A stretch of DNA of 64,000 nucleotides from Schlesneria sp. Its GTDB lineage: Bacteria; Planctomycetota; Planctomycetia; Planctomycetales; Planctomycetaceae. The first letter of the stretch is position 1. Each line of letters opens with the position of its first letter. The notes below the pieces were generated by a model. The model had not been told where the DNA came from. It was given only the letters and a program-made list of their open reading frames with translations, and made no database searches. The DNA lies in assembly GCA_028291515.1 (NCBI GenBank), contig JAQGHU010000050.1, positions 307,140-371,139 of the forward strand, read 5' to 3'. The translations under genes were made by a program, and so were the position numbers. Below are positions 18,596 through 27,850 of the stretch, piece by piece.

Positions 18596-18898
18596 ACAGA
18601 CCTCCAGACAGTTCCGGACAGGCGATCTGTAGCGAATCTTGCCGATTCCGGCGAGGCCAATTCGAGGCCACTGGGTGCCTGACACGGCCAGGCGTGCGCG
18701 CGACTTCGGATCAATGCCTTCATCCGGAGATTTCGCAGTCGGACACAGATTGAATGCATAGGGATTTTCCCCTTTGCAGCTCCGCTCCTAGCAACAATTC
18801 CAAACGGGCGATGTTGATCACCCGAACATTGATTGCTGCGACTCCACCGATGTGAGACACTTTAAGAGTTGTCTTCCCAATCGCTCTCACACGGTTCG
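18596..18898. other. Divergent intergenic region, no gene seen
   Basis: 303 bp between mlaE and the cytochrome-domain gene. I see no clear repeat, hairpin or promoter that I could defend. Confidence 0.4.
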
Positions 18899-21232
18899 AT
18901 GATGTGCTCGCAGCTTCTACGATTCACTATTGTCTTCTTGATTGCGGTGCCGTGCCTTGCCGAGGCTGCCGATCTTGGAGCTTCCACCAAACCATTCCTG
19001 GTCAAACATTGCGTGGGTTGCCATGGGGATGACACCAAAGAGGGCGGACTTGACCTCAAGACACTAACCGGCGATCTGTCGGATCGAGCACACGTTGAAC
19101 GCTGGACTCGCATCTATGACCGAGTCGCCAAGGGCGAGATGCCGCCGGAAGGGGAACCTAGGCCGGATGCCACTTTGCAACGTGCGTTTCTCGCATCGAT
19201 CGCCATGCCGCTCAAGTCTGCTGATAGCCAACTGCGGGAAGTCGTTCAGCGGCGTCTGAACCGGGAAGAGTATCAATTCACCGTTCGCGACCTGCTCGGC
19301 CTTGTTATCGAACTGAAGCAACTATTGCCAGAGGATCAACAGGCGGGTGGCTTTGATAACAATGGTGAAGCCCTCGCGATTTCCGCAGAACTGATGGGGC
19401 AGTATCTGAAGGCTGCCGAAACGGCGATTGATGCGGCGACCGTTCACGGTGACCAACCGAAATCGACTACGTTCGTTGTCGATCCCGGCAGCGAAGTGAA
19501 GAACGATATTCCGAAATTCTTCGGCCTTGAGAATGGCCGCACGGTCATCTACACGACCGACAATGGCAACTACAGCAAACTGGCCACGCGAGAAAAGCGG
19601 ACTCCGACGGCGGGGCGATACCGCTTCAAGTTCGAGGCGGCAACGCATCACAGTTCTGACCCGATCATCTTCAACGCGCGAGTTTCCGATTTCGATGGAC
19701 TCGCCGCGACCAACATCAACCTCGGCTACTTCGATGCCACCGCCAAGCCGAAGACGTTTGAACTCGAAGCAAAAGTCGGTGAACGATCGGCGATCCAGTT
19801 CTTTCTGATCGGTTTAACCACTTGGATCAACGATGCCTCGTCGGGTGAATTTGCTGGCGTGGGTTTCGGCCCGGTCGAGATCACTGGCCCACTCTTCGAT
19901 CAGTGGCCACCTGCGAGCCATCAAACGTTAATCGGCGATGTCGACCTTAAGGCGGGAACATTGGCCGATGCCGAACGAATTCTGCGAGCTTTCATCCCAC
20001 GAGCGTTCCGTCGGCCCGCCACGGAAGCAGAAGTCTCGCGCTACGTCACTCTGGTGAAACAACGGATGGCCGCTGGTCGGTCATTCGAAACCAGCTTGAA
20101 AGCGGGTCTGGCGGCGGTCCTTTGCTCGCCGAACTTTTTGTACCTACGCGAAGACAACAGTGACGGGAAACCACAAATCTCGGACTACGAACTCGCGTCG
20201 CGGCTGTCGTATTTCCTGTGGAGTTCCATGCCGGATACTGAGCTCTTAGAGTGTGCTCAAAAACAGACGCTGCGTCAGCCGAAGGTCCTTCATGCTCAAG
20301 TGGAACGACTGCTGAATGATCCGCGACGGAATCGTTTCATTGCCGATTTCACGGGGCAATGGCTGAAACTGCGGCAAATCGATGCCACGACGCCTGATGC
20401 GCGGGTCTATGCCGAATTCGACGACTTCCTGAAGGTCAGCATGGTCGCTGAATCTCAAGGCTTCTTCGGGACATTGCTCGATGAAGACCTCAACATCCGT
20501 AACTTCCTTGACTCTGATTTCGTGATGCTCAACGCCCGACTCGCTCGCCACTATGGGATCGAAGGAGTGCAGGGGGTTGAGATCCGCAAGACTTCGCTTC
20601 CTAAAGAGAGCATTCGCGGTGGGGCGCTCACTCAAGGAGCGGTGTTGAAGGTCACCGCGAACGGCACCAATACGTCACCTGTGGTTCGTGGCGTCTGGGT
20701 CCTGGAGAATTTCCTCGGCCAGACCACACCTCCACCGCCACCGAATGTTGGCGGAATCGAACCCGATATTCGGGGTGCGACGACGATTCGCGAACAACTC
20801 GACAAGCATCGCAGCGTCGAATCATGCAATGTCTGCCACCGGCACATCGATCCCCCCGGCTTCGCCCTCGAAAGTTTCGATCCGGTGGGCAAGTATCGGC
20901 AGCAGTACCTGCGATTTTATGTTGAGCCGCAGTTTGCGGACAAAGGCTGGGGCAAAGTGATCAAGGCGGGCAACGTCGATCCGAGCGGTCAGTTGTCGAC
21001 GGGCGAGAAATTCGCGGACGTGAAAGAGTTCAAAAAGTTGCTGCTGCAGAATGAAGATCGATTCGCCAAATGCCTGACAGAGAAACTGACGACTTACGCC
21101 CTGGGACGCGAACTCGGTTTTTCGGACCGCGAAGCGATTGATGACATCCTGAAACAGAACGTCACCCAAGACCGGGGCCTTCGTTCACTGGTCCACGCAA
21201 TCATCGAAAGCCCGGTGTTTGTACGGCCTTAG
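18899..21232 (+). CDS. Secreted planctomycete cytochrome-domain protein (PSCyt1/DUF1587/DUF1592/DUF1588/DUF1585)
   Basis: A 777-residue exported protein of the family expanded in planctomycetes. After a signal peptide (MMCSQLLRFTIVFLIAVPCL) comes a cytochrome-c-like motif CVGCH at residues 38-42 (PSCyt1). Then follow LNREEYQFTVRDLLGL (DUF1587), PRAFRRPATEAEVSRYV (DUF1595), SRLSYFLWSSMPDTELL (DUF1592), GILTQ-type and CNVCHRHIDPPGFALESFDP (DUF1588, second CxxCH near residue 643), and KLTTYALGRELGFSD (DUF1585). The enzymatic role is not established; periplasmic oxidation or carbohydrate breakdown has been suggested for the family. The partner DUF1552 gene follows. The start is uncertain: a TTG at 18869 is in frame. 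Confidence 0.9.
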   Translation: MMCSQLLRFTIVFLIAVPCLAEAADLGASTKPFLVKHCVGCHGDDTKEGGLDLKTLTGDLSDRAHVERWTRIYDRVAKGEMPPEGEPRPDATLQRAFLASIAMPLKSADSQLREVVQRRLNREEYQFTVRDLLGLVIELKQLLPEDQQAGGFDNNGEALAISAELMGQYLKAAETAIDAATVHGDQPKSTTFVVDPGSEVKNDIPKFFGLENGRTVIYTTDNGNYSKLATREKRTPTAGRYRFKFEAATHHSSDPIIFNARVSDFDGLAATNINLGYFDATAKPKTFELEAKVGERSAIQFFLIGLTTWINDASSGEFAGVGFGPVEITGPLFDQWPPASHQTLIGDVDLKAGTLADAERILRAFIPRAFRRPATEAEVSRYVTLVKQRMAAGRSFETSLKAGLAAVLCSPNFLYLREDNSDGKPQISDYELASRLSYFLWSSMPDTELLECAQKQTLRQPKVLHAQVERLLNDPRRNRFIADFTGQWLKLRQIDATTPDARVYAEFDDFLKVSMVAESQGFFGTLLDEDLNIRNFLDSDFVMLNARLARHYGIEGVQGVEIRKTSLPKESIRGGALTQGAVLKVTANGTNTSPVVRGVWVLENFLGQTTPPPPPNVGGIEPDIRGATTIREQLDKHRSVESCNVCHRHIDPPGFALESFDPVGKYRQQYLRFYVEPQFADKGWGKVIKAGNVDPSGQLSTGEKFADVKEFKKLLLQNEDRFAKCLTEKLTTYALGRELGFSDREAIDDILKQNVTQDRGLRSLVHAIIESPVFVRP

Positions 21233-21253
21233 CGGTATTTCGAAGAAAACTGA

Positions 21254-21403
21254 GAAGAAGATTTTGAAGCACAGAGGACATGGAGAAACAAAGGGGATTG
21301 AACCACGGAATACACTGAACACACGAAATAAGAAGAGAGAATAGTTCTGAACTTCTCCGTGTTCTCTGTGCCTCTGTGTTTCAAAATCCTCCTCTTCTTC
21401 TTG
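21254..21403. repeat. Palindromic intergenic repeat (cacagaggcacagag type)
   Basis: Left arm GAAGAAGATTTTGAAGCACA at 21254 and onward pairs imperfectly with the right arm ending ...TTTCAAAATCCTCCTCTTCT near 21400, with small indels. The centre contains 'accacggaatacactgaacac'-like sequence. It fills the gap between the cytochrome-domain gene and the DUF1552 gene. Same family as 48295-48404. Confidence 0.75.
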
Positions 21404-21441
21404 CCAGTTGCCAGCAACACTTGCCGTACCGGAATACCACG

Positions 21442-22698
21442 ATGATTGATCGCCCGCTGACTCGACGAACAATACTACGCGGTGCTGGTGTGGCACTTGC
21501 CTTGCCGCTGTTGGAGTCGATGTTTCCGGCTTTGGCTGCGGATAAAGTGACATCGCCGCGCCGGTTTGTCGGGATCAACATTCCGCTCGGGTTTCATAGT
21601 GCCGATTTCTTTCCTCAGCAAGCGGGAGCGGACTACGAACTGAGCCCGTATCTGCAACTTGCCAAAGATTTGCGCAACGATTTCACTGTGATCTCAGGGA
21701 CCAGTCATCCTGACGTGGACGGTGGCCATGCCGCGGAGAGGTCGTTCCTGACCGCGGCTCCGCATCCCGGTGCGCCGAGTTTCACGAACACGATTTCGCT
21801 CGATCAATTCCTGGCGCGGCGGATCGGCAACCAGACCCGATTCGCATCACTGACATTGGGCTCACATAGTCTCTCGTGGTCGGCCAATGGTGTTTCGATT
21901 CCGGTCGAATCTTCACCAACAGCGACCTTTGTCAAGCTGTTTCTGAAGGGAAGCGACAAGGAAATCGCCACTCAGGAATCGCAGCTTCAGGATGGTCAGA
22001 GCATCATGGACACGCTGCTGGACGAAGCGAAGTCGATGCAGCCGCAGATCAGCACGGCAGATCGAAAGAAGCTTGATCAGTACTTCACGGCAGTCCGCGA
22101 AACCGAGCAGCGACTGGTCAAGGCAGAACTCTGGTCGAAGACCCCCAAGCCGACCATTGACGCCCAGCCTCCCGCGAAGTTGCCGTGGATGGATTTCACT
22201 GGCAATTTCCGTTCGTTCCTGGATGTGGTGCGTCTGGCCTTACAAACAGATTCCACGCGCGTCGTGGCCTTCGGCGGAGACGCTGGCAGCCCCGTCGCGG
22301 CGTTGAAAGGAGTCACTCAGGCTTATCACAGCTTGTCGCATCACGGCCAGAACGAAACCTTAATTGAAGAACTGCGAATCATCGACCGCGAAACAATCAA
22401 GATCTGGGCTGAATTCCTGACGCAGCTGAAGGCCACACCCGACGGTGATTCCAACCTGCTGCAGAACACGCAGGTTCTGATGGGAAGCAACCTGGGTAAT
22501 GCCAATGGCCACGTGACAACCAACCTGCCGATCATTCATGCAGGTGGCCACTTCCGCCACGGCCAGCACTTGACCTTCGATGCCAGGAACAACGCCCCGC
22601 TGTGCAATTTGTTTGTTAGTGCCCTGCAAGGCTGTGGTCAGGACGTCGATCGATTTGGATCCAGTACCGGGACCATGAAGGGGTTGGAGCAGGCGTAG
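21442..22698 (+). CDS. DUF1552 protein with Tat signal
   Basis: About 418 residues starting MIDRPLTRRTILRGAGVALA; the twin arginine in RRTILRG followed by a hydrophobic stretch and PALAA indicates Tat export. The body matches the planctomycete DUF1552 family: RFVGINIPLGFHSADFFPQ, YELSPYLQLAKDLRNDF, SVDQ-like ISLDQFLARRIG, then DIVRLALQTDSTRV-type and SHHGQNE, and a C-terminal NLPIIHAGGHFRHGQHL. These genes almost always pair with PSCyt1/DUF1592 genes, as here. Function is unknown; a periplasmic enzyme of the DUF1501/sulfatase-like group is possible. The longer frame starts inside the palindrome and is rejected. Confidence 0.9.
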   Translation: MIDRPLTRRTILRGAGVALALPLLESMFPALAADKVTSPRRFVGINIPLGFHSADFFPQQAGADYELSPYLQLAKDLRNDFTVISGTSHPDVDGGHAAERSFLTAAPHPGAPSFTNTISLDQFLARRIGNQTRFASLTLGSHSLSWSANGVSIPVESSPTATFVKLFLKGSDKEIATQESQLQDGQSIMDTLLDEAKSMQPQISTADRKKLDQYFTAVRETEQRLVKAELWSKTPKPTIDAQPPAKLPWMDFTGNFRSFLDVVRLALQTDSTRVVAFGGDAGSPVAALKGVTQAYHSLSHHGQNETLIEELRIIDRETIKIWAEFLTQLKATPDGDSNLLQNTQVLMGSNLGNANGHVTTNLPIIHAGGHFRHGQHLTFDARNNAPLCNLFVSALQGCGQDVDRFGSSTGTMKGLEQA

Positions 22699-22714
22699 TC
22701 GCGGACCGACCCAA

Positions 22715-22770
22715 CATAGGTCGTATTAGTCCTATCGTTTTCGGACCGAATAGGACGTATGCGACCGATG
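22715..22770. repeat. Short repeat of 'tcgtattagtcctat / accgaataggacgtatgcgacc' type
   Basis: Contains CATAGGTCGTATTAGTCCTA followed by GGACCGAATAGGACGTATGC and CGACCGATG. The two halves are loosely complementary. Related words occur at 15555 and 31391. It lies 17 bp after the DUF1552 stop. Confidence 0.5.
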
Positions 22771-22790
22771 CTGCGGAAAGCGGTATCTTC

Positions 22791-23078
22791 TTACACTCCC
22801 TCAACAAAAAACGCCCGATAGGTTGCGCCGCGAAAACGATGTTCCCTGGCATCGCTGTAGGCTGGGCTGTTGTACCAGGCCTTGGCTTCCTGCATCGTCG
22901 GAAATTCGATGATGACCGCCCCTTCGATCTCAGGGCCTTCAAACGTCACATGCGGCCCATAAGCCGCGAGGACTTTTACCGTATGCCCCGCCAGCGACGG
23001 GCCCGCCTTGGATGTGTAGATGTCCAACTGCGACTGATCCTGAGTACTCTCTTTGATGAAGACGCCAAATACAGCCAT
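22791..23078 (-). CDS. DUF1330 small protein
   Basis: 95-residue cytoplasmic protein with a ferredoxin-like dimeric alpha/beta-barrel fold, judged from the DUF1330 signature GAVIIEFPTMQEAKAWYNSP and the C-terminal FRGATYRAFFVEGV. The biochemical role of DUF1330 is not established. It converges with the DUF1552 gene. Confidence 0.9.
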   Translation of the reverse strand: MAVFGVFIKESTQDQSQLDIYTSKAGPSLAGHTVKVLAAYGPHVTFEGPEIEGAVIIEFPTMQEAKAWYNSPAYSDAREHRFRGATYRAFFVEGV

Positions 23079-23397
23079 CGATCACTCCCGCCGTGGAAAA
23101 GAAATTAAACGTCTCAAGATAGTGTACACAACGACAGAAGCCGGCGAGAGCGAGGGGACATCAGCACCGATTCCGGCAAGGCTCTCAAATAGTCTCCGCG
23201 CTCTCAGTACTTCTATGTTTCAAGTTCCTTTTTCGCACCTTATATTGTCGACGACGTCAGAGACGATTCCAGTCGTTGAAACCAAAACGCGAGCGAGATG
23301 AACTACCCGAGATCGCGTCCGGAATGCATACTACGCACCTTGCAGAATTGAAAACGACATTGAACTGACATCAACTGATCACCTGGAGACTTCTCTT
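23079..23397. other. Intergenic region, no gene seen
   Basis: 319 bp upstream of the large dehydrogenase/heme gene and of the DUF1330 gene (divergent). It should carry both promoters. I see no repeat and no strong hairpin. Confidence 0.4.
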
Positions 23398-26300
23398 ATG
23401 TCCGCTTGGACAATCACTTCGCGACCAGTTTGCGGCTGGCTATGTTCGCTGCTAAGCCTGTTGATGCTTGGCCTGAATTCGCTTCAGGCGCAGGACAAGA
23501 AGCCCGACGCCGACGAGATTAAGGCGACTGCCGCGGATGGTCGCGTGCTGAATTTGGACTTCGAGAAGGGAACCTTGGACGATTGGAAGGCCGAAGGAGA
23601 AGCCTTCGCCGGACAGCCGATCAAGGGGGACACGGTTGCCGCCCGTCGAGGTGATATGCGCAGCGCCCACAAAGGAGACTTCTGGATCGGGGGCTATGAG
23701 AAGGTTTCCGATCCCCCAATCGGCACGTTAACTTCAGTTCCGTTTAAGGTCACGCACCCGTTTGCTTCGTTCCTCGCCAACGGTGGCGACGCGGCGACGA
23801 CGCGAGTTGAACTTGTTCGCAAAGATACCGGTGAAGCCTTCTTCAAGACCTCGGGTGAAAACAGCGAAGAACTGAAGCAGGTCGTCGTGGACCTGAAGGA
23901 TCTGGCTGGCAAGGAAATCTTCATCCGCCTTGTGGATCAGAGCCGAGGCGGCTGGGGACATCTGAATTTCGACCATTTCCGCTTCCATTCGACCAAGCCT
24001 GTCGTGGCACGCCCGACGCTTTCTCGGATCGTCGCCGATGACTATCCCCATGCGGGCCTGGCGGCCGAGCAGGCTGCCAAAGCCATGAAAGTCCCCGCGG
24101 GCTTTCAGGTCACTGTGGGGGCTGCCGAACCGGACGTGAAGCAACCGATCGCGATGGCGATTGATGATCGCGGCCGCGTCTGGATCGCCGAAGCCTACGA
24201 ATACCCGATCAAGGCGCAAGGGAAGGGCCGCGACCGGATCCTGATTTTCGAAGACAAGGACGGCAACGGTACGCTGGAATCTCGTAAGGTCTTCACCGAA
24301 GGATTAAACCTGGTCAGCGGCCTGGAAATTGGCTTTGGCGGCGTCTGGGTCGGGGCCGCTCCGGAACTGCTGTTCATTCCAGACAAGGACGGCGATGACG
24401 TTCCTGATGGCGAGCCAATCGTGTTGCTGGATGGCTGGGGCCTGCAGGATACGCATGAAATGCTGAATGCGTTCATCTGGGGACCGGATGGATGGCTGTA
24501 TGGCTGCCATGGTGTGTTCACTCACTCACGCGTCGGCAAGCCGGGCACCCCTGATGCTGAACGCATCCCTCTGAACGCCGCCATCTGGCGTTATCATCCG
24601 ACTCGTCACACATTCGACATTTTCGCTCACGGCACCAGCAATCCGTGGGGCGTCGACTTCAACGATCGCGGCCAGGCGTTCTGCACCGCGTGCGTGATCC
24701 CGCATCTATTTCATATCATTCAGGGTGCCCGCTATCAGCGGCAAGCGGGACAACACTTCAACCCGTACACCTTCCGTGACATCGTGACGATCGCCGATCA
24801 CCTGCACTACATCGGTGGCAATCCGCACGGTGGGAACAATCGCTCCGACGAAGCCGGGGGTGGGCACGCGCATGCCGGTGCGATGATCTACTTGGGGGGA
24901 GCCTGGCCGGAGCAATACCGCGATCAGATTTTCATGAACAATATCCATGGCCAACGGCTGAACGTGGACATCCTGAAGCCGCGCGGATCGGGTTACGTCG
25001 GCAGCCACGGCCCCGATTTTCTGCTGACGGGCGATCGGGCATCACAGATCCTGAATCTTCGCTATGGCCCCGATGGCCAGGCGTGGATGATCGACTGGTA
25101 CGACATGCAGGCTTGTCACACCGGGGACGTGAAAGCCCACGATCGCAGCAACGGTCGCATCTACAAAATTTCAGCCGGCGAACCGAAGAAAGTCACTGTC
25201 GATCTGAAAAAGCTGAGTGATCTGGAGCTTGCCGAACTCACGCTGAACACCAACGACTGGTACGTGCGACACAGCCGTCGCGTGCTGCAGGAACGAGCCG
25301 CGACCAAGCCGATTGACACTGCCGCCATGGCCAAGCTCGTTGAGATCGCGACCCGACACGAAGACGACACTCGTCGTTTGCGGGCCATGTGGGCTCTGCA
25401 AGTGACAGGCGGACTCGATGCAGCGCTCACGCAGAAGCTGCTGGCGGATTCCAGCGAATACGTTCGCGGGTGGATGGTGCAACTGAGCCTCGATACGGGT
25501 GCCGCGGTCGCCGACGGGTTACTCAGTAAATTCACGACGATGGCGCGCGATGACAAGTCGCAAGTCGTGCGACTCTATCTCGCTTCAGCAGTCCAGAAGT
25601 TGCCGCTCGATCAGCGTTGGTCAATCCTGTCGTCACTGGCGGCTCATGCTGAAGATGCCGGGGACCACAACCTGCCGTTGATGTATTGGTATGCCGCGGA
25701 ACCGCTGGCCACAGTCGATGCCGAACGAGCGTTAGCGTTCGGACTTTCGTCAGGGCATTCGATTCCACTGCTCCGCGAGTTCATGTTGCGGCGGATTGGT
25801 AGTTCCGATGGACCGCAAGCACTGACAGCATTGGTCCGCGGTTTGGGCAAGTCGAAGGAAGCCGACCTCCAACTGACATTCTTGCAGGCGATTCGATCGG
25901 CCCTGCGAGGCCAGCGGAGAGTGAATCCACCCGCCGACTGGGCCGCCGTCTCGACAGTACTGGCTTCCAGCAGTAACGAACAAGTCAAACTACAAGCAAG
26001 AGCTCTGGGTGTCACGTTCGGCGATCCGGTGGCGATGGCTTCGTTCCGGGAATTGGCGACATCAAAATCCGCGACTGACGCGGCTCGAAAGGAAGCGGTC
26101 GAAGCGCTGATTGCGGCCAACGACAAGGGTCTGGCTCCGACTTTATTGACATTGGTCAATGACCCAGCATTGCGAACGATCGCTCTACAGGGACTGGCTC
26201 AATACGACGATCCCAAGACCGCCGCGACTCTGCTGGCGGGCTATTCCAGCTTCACACCCGATGAGAAGCGCGTGGCACTCGGCACGCTTTGTTCGCGCCC

Positions 26301-27480
26301 GAGCTACGCCCTCGAACTGCTCGGTGCCATCGAGAAGAAGCAGTTGCCGGGCACGGATCTGACGGCCGATCTGGTGCGACAACTGCAATTCCTGAAAGAC
26401 GAAAAGCTGCAGCAGCACCTCGGTTCCATCTGGGGAACGGTCCGTGAAACAGCCGCCGACAAACTGAAGCTGATCGAAAGCTACAAGCAACTGGTCGCGA
26501 AAGGTGGCGATGCCGATTCGTCATTGGGTCGAGCGGTCTTTGCCAAGACCTGCCAGCGTTGCCACATCCTGTACGGCATCGGCAATAAGGTCGGTCCCGA
26601 TTTGACAGGATCCAATCGAGCGAACCTCGACTACCTGCTCAGTAATATCGTCGACCCGAGCGCGGTCATGGCGAAGGAGTATCAGCAGACGATTATCGTG
26701 ACCGACAACGCACGAGTCATCTCGGGCATCGTCCGCACGGAGGACGACAAGTCCGTGACGATTCAAACCGCCGATTCGTTGGTGGTGATCCCGAAGGGCG
26801 AAATCGACGAACGAATCCTGAGCGACAAATCGATGATGCCGGACGACCAGCTGAAGCAGTTCACCGAGATGGAAGTCCGATCGTTGCTGGCTTATCTCGG
26901 CGGGAAGAAGCAAGTCGCGATGCTGGCGACGAAAGACAACGTCGCCACGCTATTCAATGGCAAGGATCTCACCGGCTGGCAGGGCGAAGCCGATCTGTGG
27001 TCCGTGGACAACGGCGAGATCGTCGGACGAACGAAAGGGCTCGCTCAAAACGAGTTCCTCGTCAGCGAACTCGCTGCAGCAGACTTCCGGTTCACTGTCG
27101 AAGTAAAGTTGATTCGCAACGAAGGAAATAGCGGCATCCAGTTCCGCAGCGCTCCCGCCGGACACGAAGTGAAGGGTTATCAGGCCGATGTCGGTGTCGG
27201 CTGGTGGGGCAAGCTGTATGAAGAACTGGGCCGCGGTCTGCTGTGGGATCACTCGGGTGAAAGCCACGTGAAGAACGGCGAGTGGAACACGTACGAGATC
27301 GAAGCGATCGGCAGTCAGCTTCGCACGAAGATCAATGGTCAACTCTGCGTGGACCTGGACGACCCCAAGGGAGCTCGCTCAGGAGTATTTGCGTTCCAAC
27401 TTCATTCGGGCGGTGCTACCGAAGTTCGCTTCCGAAACCTCAAACTTGAGGTGATTGAAGGGACAGTACCGGCTAAGTAG
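23398..27480 (+). CDS. Exported multidomain dehydrogenase / HEAT / PVC-type heme / DUF1080 protein
   Basis: 1360 residues. Signal peptide to about residue 31 (LLSLLMLGLNSLQAQ). Residues 50-200 look like a jelly-roll carbohydrate-binding or LamG-like domain (FEKGTLDDWKAEGEAFAGQP). Residues 225-590 are the planctomycete/verrucomicrobial 'membrane-bound dehydrogenase' beta-propeller (AEAYEYPIKAQGKGRDRILI, GCHGVFTHSRVG, MNNIHGQRLNVDIL). Residues 600-1000 are HEAT-like repeats. Residues 1041-1180 are the PVC-type heme domain, with CQRCH in VFAKTCQRCHILYGIGNKVG. Residues 1184-1355 are DUF1080, a LamG-like fold now linked to 3-keto-glycoside hydrolysis (LFNGKDLTGWQGEADLW). Together these suggest periplasmic sugar oxidation followed by hydrolysis on one chain; that is inference. 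Confidence 0.93.
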   Translation: MSAWTITSRPVCGWLCSLLSLLMLGLNSLQAQDKKPDADEIKATAADGRVLNLDFEKGTLDDWKAEGEAFAGQPIKGDTVAARRGDMRSAHKGDFWIGGYEKVSDPPIGTLTSVPFKVTHPFASFLANGGDAATTRVELVRKDTGEAFFKTSGENSEELKQVVVDLKDLAGKEIFIRLVDQSRGGWGHLNFDHFRFHSTKPVVARPTLSRIVADDYPHAGLAAEQAAKAMKVPAGFQVTVGAAEPDVKQPIAMAIDDRGRVWIAEAYEYPIKAQGKGRDRILIFEDKDGNGTLESRKVFTEGLNLVSGLEIGFGGVWVGAAPELLFIPDKDGDDVPDGEPIVLLDGWGLQDTHEMLNAFIWGPDGWLYGCHGVFTHSRVGKPGTPDAERIPLNAAIWRYHPTRHTFDIFAHGTSNPWGVDFNDRGQAFCTACVIPHLFHIIQGARYQRQAGQHFNPYTFRDIVTIADHLHYIGGNPHGGNNRSDEAGGGHAHAGAMIYLGGAWPEQYRDQIFMNNIHGQRLNVDILKPRGSGYVGSHGPDFLLTGDRASQILNLRYGPDGQAWMIDWYDMQACHTGDVKAHDRSNGRIYKISAGEPKKVTVDLKKLSDLELAELTLNTNDWYVRHSRRVLQERAATKPIDTAAMAKLVEIATRHEDDTRRLRAMWALQVTGGLDAALTQKLLADSSEYVRGWMVQLSLDTGAAVADGLLSKFTTMARDDKSQVVRLYLASAVQKLPLDQRWSILSSLAAHAEDAGDHNLPLMYWYAAEPLATVDAERALAFGLSSGHSIPLLREFMLRRIGSSDGPQALTALVRGLGKSKEADLQLTFLQAIRSALRGQRRVNPPADWAAVSTVLASSSNEQVKLQARALGVTFGDPVAMASFRELATSKSATDAARKEAVEALIAANDKGLAPTLLTLVNDPALRTIALQGLAQYDDPKTAATLLAGYSSFTPDEKRVALGTLCSRPSYALELLGAIEKKQLPGTDLTADLVRQLQFLKDEKLQQHLGSIWGTVRETAADKLKLIESYKQLVAKGGDADSSLGRAVFAKTCQRCHILYGIGNKVGPDLTGSNRANLDYLLSNIVDPSAVMAKEYQQTIIVTDNARVISGIVRTEDDKSVTIQTADSLVVIPKGEIDERILSDKSMMPDDQLKQFTEMEVRSLLAYLGGKKQVAMLATKDNVATLFNGKDLTGWQGEADLWSVDNGEIVGRTKGLAQNEFLVSELAAADFRFTVEVKLIRNEGNSGIQFRSAPAGHEVKGYQADVGVGWWGKLYEELGRGLLWDHSGESHVKNGEWNTYEIEAIGSQLRTKINGQLCVDLDDPKGARSGVFAFQLHSGGATEVRFRNLKLEVIEGTVPAK

Positions 27481-27524
27481 CTTGTCGGTCAGTCCGAGGA
27501 GATTGATGGCTTGGGCCAAGACAA

Positions 27525-27627
27525 CCGTCATTCCGGCGCAGGCGGGAATCCAGTGGTTTCGTAGCGAAGTCCCACCAACCGCCGTCTGTCACAGCCTGCT
27601 GGATTCCCGCCTGCGCGGGAATGACGG
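27525..27627. repeat. Inverted pair of 'gtcattcccgcgcaggcgggaatccag' repeats
   Basis: Two copies of the widespread GTCATTCC-GCGCAGGCGGGAATCCAG repeat face each other, at 27525-27553 and 27599-27627. Each copy is itself a short palindrome around GCAG. This type gives false peptides such as VIPAQAGIQ. A second pair is at 38687. The gap 27481-27850 shows nothing else. Confidence 0.88.
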
Positions 27628-27850
27628 GATGCTGTGCGCGAATGACGGAACGTCTGCGGCGCTGAATCCTCTGAAATCTGACCGACCGGCCAGATTCGGT
27701 GTGATATCCGCGTCGGCCCGACGCCTTTTCAGGTATTGGACGAATGCCTTTCCAAAAAGAGGGGTATCGAGGATAGTACGTGCTTCTTAACCCATTCATT
27801 CGCCGAACGTTGCAATTCGAATTGCCATTCCGGCCAGGAACAGTTGATCG

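Noticed and set aside
27455..27799. Open frames on both strands containing VIPAQAGIQ-like peptides
   Set aside because: These peptides come from the gtcattcccgcg repeat pair and are a common false gene call.
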